NCBI GenBank assembly: GCA_016721945.1
Contig: JADKHC010000010.1
Span: 85,353-149,352 of the forward strand
Origin: Verrucomicrobiota bacterium
Lineage (GTDB): Bacteria > Verrucomicrobiota > Verrucomicrobiia > Opitutales > Opitutaceae
Length of the DNA: 64,000 bases
Reading direction: 5' to 3'
Positions 29,588 to 37,944 of this stretch are shown in pieces (position 1 is the stretch's first letter; the number at the start of each line of letters is the position of its first letter). Made by a program: the position numbers and the translations under genes. Below the pieces are notes generated by a model. It did not search any database. It had not been told where the DNA came from and worked only from the letters and a program-made list of their open reading frames with translations.

Positions 29588-30231
29588 GCCAATATTTACC
29601 TGTGATAGTGCGCGTCGGTTGTATCGGCATTGCCCTTATCGGCTGGTTTTTGACGCAAAAACTTATCGGTCGAAAAGTTCCGACGGGAGATAAAATCACT
29701 GATCGCCTGCATGACTGGTCTGCGCCGTTCCATGCCTGGCTTGCGGCAAGCCCGCGCGCAGCGAATGCGACCTTGATCGCCACGTCGGCGGGCATTGATC
29801 TGTTCGGGCTTTATCTGATTGGCGCAGCGATTTTCGGAAGCACGTTTCGTCCGTTTGTGGCATTACTGCTGGTGTTTGGTTTAAGACAGATCTGCCAGGG
29901 GATTTGCACGCTACCGTTTCCGAAAGGCACGATCTGGCGCGATCCGGGATTCCCGTCGTTGCTGGTGACGTATGGCACGAGTAACGATTTTTTCTTCTCC
30001 GGGCACACATCAATCGCGGTGCTGGGAGCTTTGGAACTGGCTCACGCTGGTCCGGCTTGGCTCGCGGTCGTGGCGGCTGTGGTCGCGGTGGCTGAGGCGA
30101 TCACGGTGATCATTCTACGCGCACATTACACGATGGATGTTTTTGCGGCGGTATTCGCTGCTTGGGCGTGTGAGGTAGTTGCGCAAAACATCGCGCCGAC
30201 GGTTGATTTGTGGATCGGGCGGTTGGGATGA
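29584..30231 (+). CDS. PAP2-type phosphatase, sphingomyelin-synthase-like
   Basis: The 215-residue protein has about six membrane segments. Conserved blocks FFFSGHTSIAVLGALE and LRAHYTMDVFAA match the H-x-D core of the PAP2_C (sphingomyelin synthase-related) family: the first His in SGHT and the second His and Asp in HYTMD. These enzymes move or remove phospho-head groups at the membrane surface. The ATG overlaps the stop of the acyltransferase gene by 4 bases. In an organism without known sphingolipid genes here, it may act as a phosphatidic acid phosphatase or a head-group transferase. Confidence 0.8.
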   Translation: MSQYLPVIVRVGCIGIALIGWFLTQKLIGRKVPTGDKITDRLHDWSAPFHAWLAASPRAANATLIATSAGIDLFGLYLIGAAIFGSTFRPFVALLLVFGLRQICQGICTLPFPKGTIWRDPGFPSLLVTYGTSNDFFFSGHTSIAVLGALELAHAGPAWLAVVAAVVAVAEAITVIILRAHYTMDVFAAVFAAWACEVVAQNIAPTVDLWIGRLG

Positions 30232-30255
30232 GCGAGTGCTAGAGCGGAATTTGAA

Positions 30256-30330
30256 CACCAAGGTCGCAAAGAGCGCGAAGGTTCGGGTTTGTGATCTTTG
30301 CGCCTGGTTTTTCTTGGCGTCCTTTGCGTT
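30256..30330. repeat. Intergenic repeat with CGCAAAG inversions
   Basis: CGCAAAG (30265-30271) is followed by inverted copies CTTTGCG (30297-30303 and 30322-30328). The stretch resembles short intergenic repeats of the type AGGTCGCAAAGAGCGCGAAG that are widespread in related genomes. No other copy was seen in this window, so it is a tentative call. Confidence 0.4.
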
Positions 30331-30353
30331 GAAATGGTTCGGCGGATTTGTTT

Positions 30354-30383
30354 AACCGCTAATGTACGCTAATAAACGCTAAT
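30354..30383. repeat. 10-bp-periodic element, solo copy
   Basis: Three 10-base units (ACCGCTAATG, TACGCTAATA, AACGCTAAT) are in tandem. It matches the reverse complement of the 7577-7606 element at 29 of 30 positions. A related element with GAT in place of AAT lies at 37003-37032. Confidence 0.8.
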
Positions 30384-30403
30384 GCCGGAGCAGACTAATA
30401 GGT

Positions 30404-31156
30404 CTAAGGATTGTGGATTTTGACGGTGAGATCGCCAGTCCAGTCATTGTGGCCGCCGATGAGTTCGTGGAAGATGGTTTGTTGTTTCGACGTGGCGAGG
30501 ACTCGGGCGTGGGTAATGGGAATTATGGTGTCGGATTTCTCGGCGTAGATTTCCAGTGGGCCTCGATAGTTTGCGAGGGCGGTGAGGTTATTCCAGTTAT
30601 CGTGGAGAATGAGCCGAACTGGTAGAAATGGGTAATGTTCAGCGGCGACTTTTGCCAGTTCGTCGTAGGGGACGATGAGTACGAGTTTGTCGGGTGGACG
30701 CGGACCGCCAGCGAGGAATGAGGCGGGGCCGCTGCCGAGCGATTCGCCGACGATGCAGATGGGCTGAGTGGGGGATTTATCTCGGAGCAAGTTGTACGCG
30801 GTCGTCGCCGCTTCGTTGATCGACTTCATGGAGGGCGTGCCGCTGCGCAAACCGTAGCCTGGATATTCGAGGATGTAGATGGAGTCGTTGCGCGAAAAGA
30901 ACGGGAGCACAGAGGCGCGGTGTGCGGCTTGTCCGCCGTTTCCGTGCAGCATGAGCCAGATGTTTTTCGGCGTAGGGACTTCGCGGGCGTAGCCGATGGT
31001 TTGACCTAGGTGCATCCATGGCGTCAGGCCGGTGGTGAGGTCGAGGTGTGACGGGAAATACAACAACTTCCGCTGAACTGACGAGCAGCCGAAGAGAGAA
31101 AAGCCTGCGGCGATGATCGCGCCGCCGGCGAGAAGGATGCGGGCGAGTTTTTTCAT
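30404..31156 (-). CDS. Alpha/beta-hydrolase lipoprotein
   Basis: The 250-residue protein has a signal peptide and lipobox (LFGC, Cys about residue 24). The alpha/beta-hydrolase fold shows the oxyanion-type HGNGGQ, the nucleophile elbow GESLGSG, an acid in EKSDTIIP and a base in GGHNDW. The closest general type is the BEM46/ABHD13-like esterase group, whose substrates are unknown. Membrane attachment and nearby lipid genes suggest a lipid or acyl-ester substrate, but that is inference. The gene is transcribed opposite to the PAP2 gene and follows the big MFS-PlsC-synthetase gene on the same strand, separated by a REPIN. Confidence 0.87.
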   Translation of the reverse strand: MKKLARILLAGGAIIAAGFSLFGCSSVQRKLLYFPSHLDLTTGLTPWMHLGQTIGYAREVPTPKNIWLMLHGNGGQAAHRASVLPFFSRNDSIYILEYPGYGLRSGTPSMKSINEAATTAYNLLRDKSPTQPICIVGESLGSGPASFLAGGPRPPDKLVLIVPYDELAKVAAEHYPFLPVRLILHDNWNNLTALANYRGPLEIYAEKSDTIIPITHARVLATSKQQTIFHELIGGHNDWTGDLTVKIHNP

Positions 31157-31188
31157 TTAATCCACGGATTACTCGGATGGATGATTGT

Positions 31189-31246
31189 GTAGGAGCCTGC
31201 TTGCAGGCGATTCGGCTCGAATCATCGCCTGCAAGCAGGCTCCTAC
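31189..31246. repeat. REP/REPIN-like palindrome, copy 2
   Basis: Two inverted halves, GTAGGAGCCTGCTTGCAGGC and its exact complement ending GGCTCCTAC, enclose a spacer of about 18 bases. It lies between two minus-strand genes. It is adjacent to a stretch with the CCACGGATTACTCGGATG pattern that resembles the 10-bp-periodic element. Confidence 0.9.
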
Positions 31247-31261
31247 ATCAAGAATATAGTT

Positions 31262-34200
31262 TTAGGACACGCTGGCGGTTGGTTCGGTTACAAGCAGTTG
31301 TAGCGTGACGAGGTCAGGCTTGCCGGTGCCGAGGAGGGGGAAGGGGTCGCAGATTTTGATCTGCTTCGGCACACTCAGGTCGGAGAGGCCTTTGGCACGG
31401 ATCGCGTTGCGGATCTGCTCCATCGTTAGGGCGGCGTCAGCGGTGCAGACGATGAGTTCTTCGCCCTTGCTTGGATGCGGACGGCTCATGACGGCGATGA
31501 GTCCGGCGCTGGCGGTGGAGATAGCTTCCTCGACGGCGGTGAGCGAAACCATTTCGCCGGCGATTTTAGCGAACCTTTTAGCCCGCCCAAGAATCGTAAC
31601 AAAACCTTGTTCGTCCACGCTGACGATGTCGCCCGTGTCGTACCATTCATCGGTGTCAACGAGGACGCCTGGCTGGTCGGGGAGGTAATAACCCATCATT
31701 CGATTGGGGCCGCGGAAGAAGAGGCGGCCGCCGCCGGTGCCGGGAATTGGTTCGAGGCGATGCTCGATGCCGGGGAGGAAGCTGCCGACTGAACCGGCTT
31801 TGTTGCTGAGCGGCGTGTTCATCGCCAGTCCGGGTGCGGCTTCGGTCGTGCCGTAGGCTTCGAAGATACGGATGCCGAACCGTTCGTTCCACAACTTCTG
31901 CGTGGCGGGCTGGAGTTTTTCGGCTCCGGCGAAAACGTAGCGGAGTGCGTAGAAATCGTAGCTGTGGGCTTTGCGCGCGTAGCCGTTGAGGAACGAATTT
32001 GTGGCGAAAAAGATCGTGGCGTTGGTGCTGTAGATGAACTCCGGAATCACGCCGTAGTGTAGCGGCGTGGGGTAGAGCACGGTCCGGACGCCGGTCAGCA
32101 GCGGCAGGAGCATGCCACCGCAAAAGCCGAAGGCGTGGAAGAGCGGCAGCGCGTTGAAAACGGCGTCGTTGTGGGAAAAATCGATGCGTGCGCGGAGCTG
32201 GGCGACGTTGCTGAGGAGGTTGCGGTGTGAGAGTACGACGGCTTTCGGCAGACCCGACGAGCCAGAGGTGAAGAAGATCGCGCAACGTGGGTCGGCGCCG
32301 CGTGCTTGCCACGCGGCTTCTTGGCGGCGGTGGCAGGCGGTAACCCAAAACTGGATACAGGCGGCGCGGAGTTTCCAGACGAACGTAGGCTTCAGGTCTT
32401 CGAGGTAGATGAGCGTGATGCCATCGGTTTCAAGCGCGGACACACAGGCTTCGAGTTTTGCCGATTCGATGAACTTTCGCGACGTGATCACGCTGCGAAC
32501 CTGCGCAGTGCGCACGGTCGAGATGAACGCGGCGCTACCCATCGTGAAGTTGAGCCAAGCGGGGACGCGGTGACAGAATTGCAGACCAAGAAAGGCTAGT
32601 GCGCCTTCCATACTGGTCGGCATCATGAGGCCGACGTTGGCCTCTGGTTTGGTCAGTGCGGCGAAACGCGTGCCGAGATAGCCAGCGCGGCCGAGAATCT
32701 GGGCGTAGGTTAGATTTTTACCTTCATGGTTTTCCCACATATGGCGGTTGCCACCATGGCGGCGCGACGCGACGACGAGTTCGCTAAAAAGCGTGTGGTC
32801 GGGGATCTGCGCAGCGCAGGCGCTCTCGGTGAGGAGTTTGTAGATGTGGGGAGTGGTTTCGTCGCGGCTGAGATCTTCTGGTAACGTACGCGGCGGACTG
32901 ATGGTGAGCGTGATGCGGGGGAACCAACGCTTGCGGTATTTCTGGCCGAGGCGGGTGAAGAGCGAAAGGTGTGCGCCGTCGATGTGGACAGTGACGATCT
33001 GGGCACCGGTTTTCTGGGCGATGAAGCCGGCGCCGTCGTAGATTTTCATCAGGCCGCCGGTCATGCTTAACCGACCCTCGGGAAAGATAACGACTGGTTC
33101 GTTTCGCTCGACGCAGGCGCAAAGGGTCCTAAGTGCGAGCGGTTCCAGCGGGTTGAGCGGATAGGAAGTGACCCATTTGGTGAAAGGTTTGATCCAGGGC
33201 AGGCGGGCGATTTGTGAGTGTACCGCGAATACAGGTTTCTCCGGGAGGAACGCCGATAGGAGTACCGCGTCGAGCCACGAGGTGTGGTTAGCAATGATGA
33301 GGCGGCGTCCTTCTTGCGGGAAGTTTTCGAGTCCGCGCACCTCCACGCGGAAAACGATACGAAGCAGCGTTCGCAGGACGGTGTGCAGCACAGACTCCGG
33401 GATGAGCCAGATCATGTAGATCGAGGCGGCGAAGTTACCCAGTCCCAACACCCAAAGCAGTGCCATCGGTCGCGGATCGAGCATGGCGACGATGATCGCA
33501 CCGATCGAACCAACGACGATAAAACCTGCGTTCATGATATTGTTGGCGGAGATCACGCGGCCGCGCTGGTCGGCGGGGCTGCGATGTTGCATCAATGCGT
33601 AGAGCGGAACTGCGTAGATGCCGCCAGCGATGCCGATTCCCGAGGTAATAACGAGTAACGCCGGATCGAGATAGGTGCCGGCAAAGCGATCTGCGATGAT
33701 CCAAAGAAACACGAACGTGCTCATCGCCAAACCGGCCAAAGGCACGTAGGTGGCGCGGATTTTTCCCTTGGTCAGGATCAGTCCGAGGAACGAACCAACA
33801 CCAACGCCCACGGCAAAACAGATGAGAAAAAGTCGGACGCCGGCCGGATCGCGATGAAGCACGTCTTTCGCATACGTAGGTAGAAAAGAGAGCAGGACCG
33901 CGCCAAATCCCCAGAACCAAGAAATGCCGAGAATGCTACGCCACAAAACAGGGATACGGTGAATCGTTCGCAGCGCGTCGGCGGTACAGCGGGTCAACGA
34001 ACGCAATTTCCACGGCGAGTGGGTTGGCGTGGCGGCGGCGGGGGCGGCTGGCAGAAAGAAAGTTGAGGCACATCCCACCAGTCCCAGCCCGAGCAGAAGT
34101 AGCGCGACCAGGTTCCGGTCGTTGGTCGAGATAGCGGCCTGACCGCCGATGATAGTGCCGGTGACAATGGCGATAAACGAGCCGGCTTCAAACCAGGCGT

Positions 34201-34618
34201 TACCGGCAACGAGTTCTTTCTCTTCAAGGTAAAATGGCAGAAGTCCGTATTTGAGCGGGCCGAACAGCGCGGCGATGAGTCCAAGAGCGAAAACGACCGC
34301 CCACATGCCGTAAAAGCTGTTGTAGTAAAGCGCGACTGCGGCACCCAGCATAACGAAGGTTTCGAAGATCTTGAGCCGCCGGACGAAGAGATGGCGTGCC
34401 CAGATATCGGATACATAACCGGCCCAACCGGAAACCAGCACAAAGGGTAGGATGAACAAGCCTCCGATCAGCTGTATGGTGTAGGTCGGGTTCCAGCCAT
34501 GCGCTTCGGCGAGACCGAAAGTCGCCAGCAATACGAAGGCGTTTTTGAAGACGTTGTCGCAAAACGCACCGATGAATTGAGTGATGAACAGCGGCAGGAA
34601 GCGTCGTGAGAGGAGCAT
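31262..34618 (-). CDS. MFS/PlsC/acyl-ACP synthetase fusion (Aas/LplT-like)
   Basis: The 1118-residue protein joins three activities. Residues about 1-410 form a 12-helix MFS transporter like LplT, the lysophospholipid flippase. Residues about 425-620 are a PlsC domain with ANHTSWLDAVL and FPEGRLS. Residues about 640-1110 are an AMP-forming acyl-ACP/CoA synthetase with FFTSGSSGLPKAVVLSH, YGTTEAAPG and the WYDTGDIV hinge. In E. coli, LplT and Aas are separate proteins that import lysophospholipids and reacylate them. One fused chain here implies channelled uptake, fatty-acid activation and acyl transfer. The arrangement is known from several phyla. Confidence 0.93.
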   Translation of the reverse strand: MLLSRRFLPLFITQFIGAFCDNVFKNAFVLLATFGLAEAHGWNPTYTIQLIGGLFILPFVLVSGWAGYVSDIWARHLFVRRLKIFETFVMLGAAVALYYNSFYGMWAVVFALGLIAALFGPLKYGLLPFYLEEKELVAGNAWFEAGSFIAIVTGTIIGGQAAISTNDRNLVALLLLGLGLVGCASTFFLPAAPAAATPTHSPWKLRSLTRCTADALRTIHRIPVLWRSILGISWFWGFGAVLLSFLPTYAKDVLHRDPAGVRLFLICFAVGVGVGSFLGLILTKGKIRATYVPLAGLAMSTFVFLWIIADRFAGTYLDPALLVITSGIGIAGGIYAVPLYALMQHRSPADQRGRVISANNIMNAGFIVVGSIGAIIVAMLDPRPMALLWVLGLGNFAASIYMIWLIPESVLHTVLRTLLRIVFRVEVRGLENFPQEGRRLIIANHTSWLDAVLLSAFLPEKPVFAVHSQIARLPWIKPFTKWVTSYPLNPLEPLALRTLCACVERNEPVVIFPEGRLSMTGGLMKIYDGAGFIAQKTGAQIVTVHIDGAHLSLFTRLGQKYRKRWFPRITLTISPPRTLPEDLSRDETTPHIYKLLTESACAAQIPDHTLFSELVVASRRHGGNRHMWENHEGKNLTYAQILGRAGYLGTRFAALTKPEANVGLMMPTSMEGALAFLGLQFCHRVPAWLNFTMGSAAFISTVRTAQVRSVITSRKFIESAKLEACVSALETDGITLIYLEDLKPTFVWKLRAACIQFWVTACHRRQEAAWQARGADPRCAIFFTSGSSGLPKAVVLSHRNLLSNVAQLRARIDFSHNDAVFNALPLFHAFGFCGGMLLPLLTGVRTVLYPTPLHYGVIPEFIYSTNATIFFATNSFLNGYARKAHSYDFYALRYVFAGAEKLQPATQKLWNERFGIRIFEAYGTTEAAPGLAMNTPLSNKAGSVGSFLPGIEHRLEPIPGTGGGRLFFRGPNRMMGYYLPDQPGVLVDTDEWYDTGDIVSVDEQGFVTILGRAKRFAKIAGEMVSLTAVEEAISTASAGLIAVMSRPHPSKGEELIVCTADAALTMEQIRNAIRAKGLSDLSVPKQIKICDPFPLLGTGKPDLVTLQLLVTEPTASVS

Positions 34619-34641
34619 GGGGGTGAATAAGTAAAGTGGCG

Positions 34642-35970
34642 TTAGGCGGCGTGCGTGTTGTTGCGCAGTTCGATTTTACGCCGGACGAATTGTCGGCGGC
34701 GGTGCTCGGTAAAGTCGGCGGAGTAAACTTTGCCGGCGAGATCGATCATGCTTTGGCGCAAGGCCTCGGCGGTCATGCTGCGCGGCTGGAAGGTAATGTC
34801 GAAGAGCGTGCGTTTCTCCCAAGCAGTTGGTTCGATCAGGCGTCCTTCGTGAGCGAGGCGGGTGTAAAGTGGTGTTCCAGGGAAGGGGGTTAGGACGGTG
34901 AGCTGCACTTCGTAGAGTTGGCTGGTGTTGATGAAGTCCCAGATGCGGTCGAAAGATTCGGGCGTGTGCTGGTCGAGCCCGAGGACGAAGCAGCCGTTGA
35001 CGGTGATGCCGTGGTCTTGAATGCGGCGAATAGATTCGAGGTAGTGCGTGTGCTGGTGTGCTTTCCAGTTCCCTTTGAGCTCGATGCCTTCGGTGGCGCT
35101 ACCGGGATCTTCGAGCCCAATTAATACTTGGGCGCAGCCGGCCTTTTCCATTTTTTGCAGAAGCACTTCGTCCTGTGCGACCGAGATGTCCGTTTCGGTA
35201 AACCAGCGCACCTTTTCTGCGATGAGAGCGTCCATGAGCGTGTGTCCATGACGGCGATCGGCGAACGTGTTGTCATCGGCAAACTCAATGAACGGCGTGG
35301 GCCAGATTTCTTTTATGCGGTGCAACTCGGCGATGACCTTGGCGACGGGCTTGGTGCGGTACTTTGGGTTGAGGCGGATCGAGGGGGCGCGAGGTTCGCA
35401 GTTCCATGGACAGCCACGGCTAGTCTGGATCGTGAGGCGGTTGTAGCGGTTGACGTCGAGCAGATCGAAGCGCGGCATGGGCGCGTCGGCGAGGTCGTAG
35501 GGCTGTAGGGATTGATAGCGCGGTTTGATAGTTCTGGTTTCGAGATCGCGCAGGAGTGCGGGCCAGACGGGTTCGCCTTCGCCGATGACGATCGCGTCGG
35601 CGTGGAGCGCGGCTTCGTCGGGACAGAGCGTAACGTGCAGACCGCCGAGGATGACGCATGTGCCAGCGGCGCGGTAGCGGTCGGCGAGGACGTAGGCGTC
35701 CTTGATCATCGCGGTGAAACTGGAGATGGCGACGACGTCGAACGGACCGGGAAGATTGGCGATGATGGCCGGATCGTTAATGTCGGGGACTTCGACATAT
35801 GAAATGTCGTGGTTGGCGGGTGTGAGTCCGGCGAGGGTAAGTAGGCCGAGGCTGGGCAGGGAGGCGATGACTTTGCTGCGCTCAACAAATCCCGGGAGGT
35901 TTACGCCGATTTTGAGAAGTTCGGCATCCATCACGCGGACACCGGAGAGGGCGAGAAATCCGATTTTCAT
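34642..35970 (-). CDS. B12-binding/radical-SAM-like protein lacking third cluster Cys
   Basis: 442 residues are read from ATG 35970, which overlaps the preceding stop by 4 bases (ATGA); the open frame further upstream has no family character. The N-terminal region (about 1-165) is a B12-binding-type Rossmann domain with ILGGLHVTLCPDEA and IGEGEPVWPALL, but without the usual base-off DxHxxG. The radical-SAM part begins at TSRGCPWNCEPRAPS. The family motif is CxxxCxxC; here the third Cys position is Arg (CGC). The rest of the barrel, including FADDNTFAD and LIGLEDPGS, is intact. Either the cluster is absent and the protein is not a standard radical SAM enzyme, or another residue supplies the third ligand. 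Confidence 0.8.
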   Translation of the reverse strand: MKIGFLALSGVRVMDAELLKIGVNLPGFVERSKVIASLPSLGLLTLAGLTPANHDISYVEVPDINDPAIIANLPGPFDVVAISSFTAMIKDAYVLADRYRAAGTCVILGGLHVTLCPDEAALHADAIVIGEGEPVWPALLRDLETRTIKPRYQSLQPYDLADAPMPRFDLLDVNRYNRLTIQTSRGCPWNCEPRAPSIRLNPKYRTKPVAKVIAELHRIKEIWPTPFIEFADDNTFADRRHGHTLMDALIAEKVRWFTETDISVAQDEVLLQKMEKAGCAQVLIGLEDPGSATEGIELKGNWKAHQHTHYLESIRRIQDHGITVNGCFVLGLDQHTPESFDRIWDFINTSQLYEVQLTVLTPFPGTPLYTRLAHEGRLIEPTAWEKRTLFDITFQPRSMTAEALRQSMIDLAGKVYSADFTEHRRRQFVRRKIELRNNTHAA

Positions 35971-36338
35971 AGGAGGTGAATGACCAGGCTGATTATTCCG
36001 AGGAGCGTGCTTCCGGCGGGAATGAAAAAGAGGTGGCGAAATGGCGCGCGCCACGCAGTGAGGAAACAAGTGAGCGACATAGTGGCGAGGCCAACGACGA
36101 GCAGGCGTGAAGCCCAGTCGGTCCAGACGGATGGGGAGTTGGCGCTCAACGCGAAGAGGATGTTGATCAGGCCGAGGCCGAAGAAAGCGATGTGGCCGAG
36201 CCGAACTAGTCGACGTGGAAAAGAGGTGTAGCCTCCGAGCCAGTTTTCTCGGTGAAAGAAAAGACCGATCAGTGCGCCAGATACAGCGCCGCCGATGAAG
36301 CCAATCCAGCCAGCTACGAGGTTAAGTGGGTAGTTCAT
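35967..36338 (-). CDS. Small hypothetical membrane protein
   Basis: The 123-residue protein has four hydrophobic segments (about 8-28, 45-65, 75-95, 100-120). No family was recognised. It sits between the MarR regulator gene, which overlaps it by 17 bases, and the radical-SAM-like gene, which overlaps by 4 bases. The overlaps make the three a coupled operon, so the protein may be involved in the same process, possibly a membrane lipid or quinone modification. That function is inference from position only. Confidence 0.7.
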   Translation of the reverse strand: MNYPLNLVAGWIGFIGGAVSGALIGLFFHRENWLGGYTSFPRRLVRLGHIAFFGLGLINILFALSANSPSVWTDWASRLLVVGLATMSLTCFLTAWRAPFRHLFFIPAGSTLLGIISLVIHLL

Positions 36339-36780
36339 TGGCTTTCTCCAGCAGGCGAACCAGTACGGCCTCGGTGGAAATTCTCTCTTTGTCGTTCAAG
36401 AGATCGCCGAGAGTTTTGAGGCAGGCTTCGTAATCGCGGGAGGCCTTTGCCCAGAGTTTTTTGCCCTTTGGCGTGAGGGCGACGATGCGCTGGCGGCGGT
36501 CGTCGGTGTTTTCGAGATCGGTGACGAGGCCATCGCGGGACATGCGCTTGAGCAGGCCGGTCACGTTCGAGGGATCGACGATCAGGCTGGCCGCGAGATC
36601 GGAGGCACGGAGGCCGGCTTCCTGATCGGCGAGGAGGTTGAGGACGTTGAACTGCGCGGCAGTCAGCTCATACGGGGCGAACACGCGCTGCGCTGCTTTG
36701 TCGAGAATCTGGGCGGTTTGGAAGATGCGAAGGATAACGTGCATGCGGGCGAGCAAGCCTGGGTAAGGTTGATAGGTCAA
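36322..36780 (-). CDS. MarR family transcriptional regulator
   Basis: The 152-residue protein has the winged-helix core LTAAQFNVLNLLADQ, RASDLAASLIVDPSNVTGLLKRM and the wing DDRRQRIVALTPKGK, characteristic of MarR proteins. The annotated start is TTG 36780; ATG 36744 would shorten the N-terminal dimerisation helix. As the first gene of the operon with a membrane protein and the radical-SAM-like gene, it probably autoregulates this transcript, sensing a small ligand. No operator was identified. Confidence 0.9.
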   Translation of the reverse strand: MTYQPYPGLLARMHVILRIFQTAQILDKAAQRVFAPYELTAAQFNVLNLLADQEAGLRASDLAASLIVDPSNVTGLLKRMSRDGLVTDLENTDDRRQRIVALTPKGKKLWAKASRDYEACLKTLGDLLNDKERISTEAVLVRLLEKANELPT

Positions 36781-36827
36781 GTAAATACTTGAGACGTAAA
36801 GTAACGGCCGATTGATGAAACGGAAAC

Positions 36828-36849
36828 GCCTGCAAGCGCAGGCTCCTAC
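36828..36849. repeat. REP-like half element
   Basis: A single REP-type half, GCCTGCAAGCGCAGGC plus TCCTAC, forms a short stem. It lies in the 274-base gap between the MarR regulator and the orphan parA gene. The loop sequence differs from the REPIN copies (GCAAGC against GCAAGCA). A 10-bp-periodic element (37003) lies in the same gap. Confidence 0.65.
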
Positions 36850-36914
36850 AAAGAGGGGCGAACGGTGGACAAGGCGCAGGGGTATTGCCTTGTGGCGTGC
36901 TCTGGGCGTTTACG

Positions 36915-36942
36915 AAAAATGCCCGGAGGAAGGTCCGGGCAT
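36915..36942 (-). terminator. Rho-independent terminator for parA
   Basis: ATGCCCGGA and TCCGGGCAT form a perfect 9-bp stem around GGAAGG. On the minus strand it is followed by TTTTT. It lies about 113 bases downstream of the minus-strand parA stop and so is likely its terminator. Confidence 0.75.
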
Positions 36943-37002
36943 CGGGGTGCAGAGTTTTGTCTGCGCTCAGGGAGAAAGAGCTAATCCGTAATCAAGCTAT
37001 TG

Positions 37003-37032
37003 AACCGCAGATTAACACGGATATACACAGAT
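37003..37032. repeat. 10-bp-periodic element, GAT variant
   Basis: Units ACCGCAGATT, AACACGGATA and TACACAGAT follow one another, with the same scheme as the 30354 element (AC-C at fixed places, AT at the end of each unit) but GAT in place of AAT. It is 22 bases from the parA stop. Confidence 0.65.
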
Positions 37033-37054
37033 ACCCAGGAACACGGTGCATGAT

Positions 37055-37840
<786 letters not shown>

Positions 37841-37944
37841 ATGGCTGGGATTAACCGCGACAGTCCCGCCAGAGTCTAGCGTGAAACGTCGGGAAAGTGC
37901 AGGGAAACGCGGCGGGGCCTTTGCCGTCTGGTCGCAGGGGGTCG

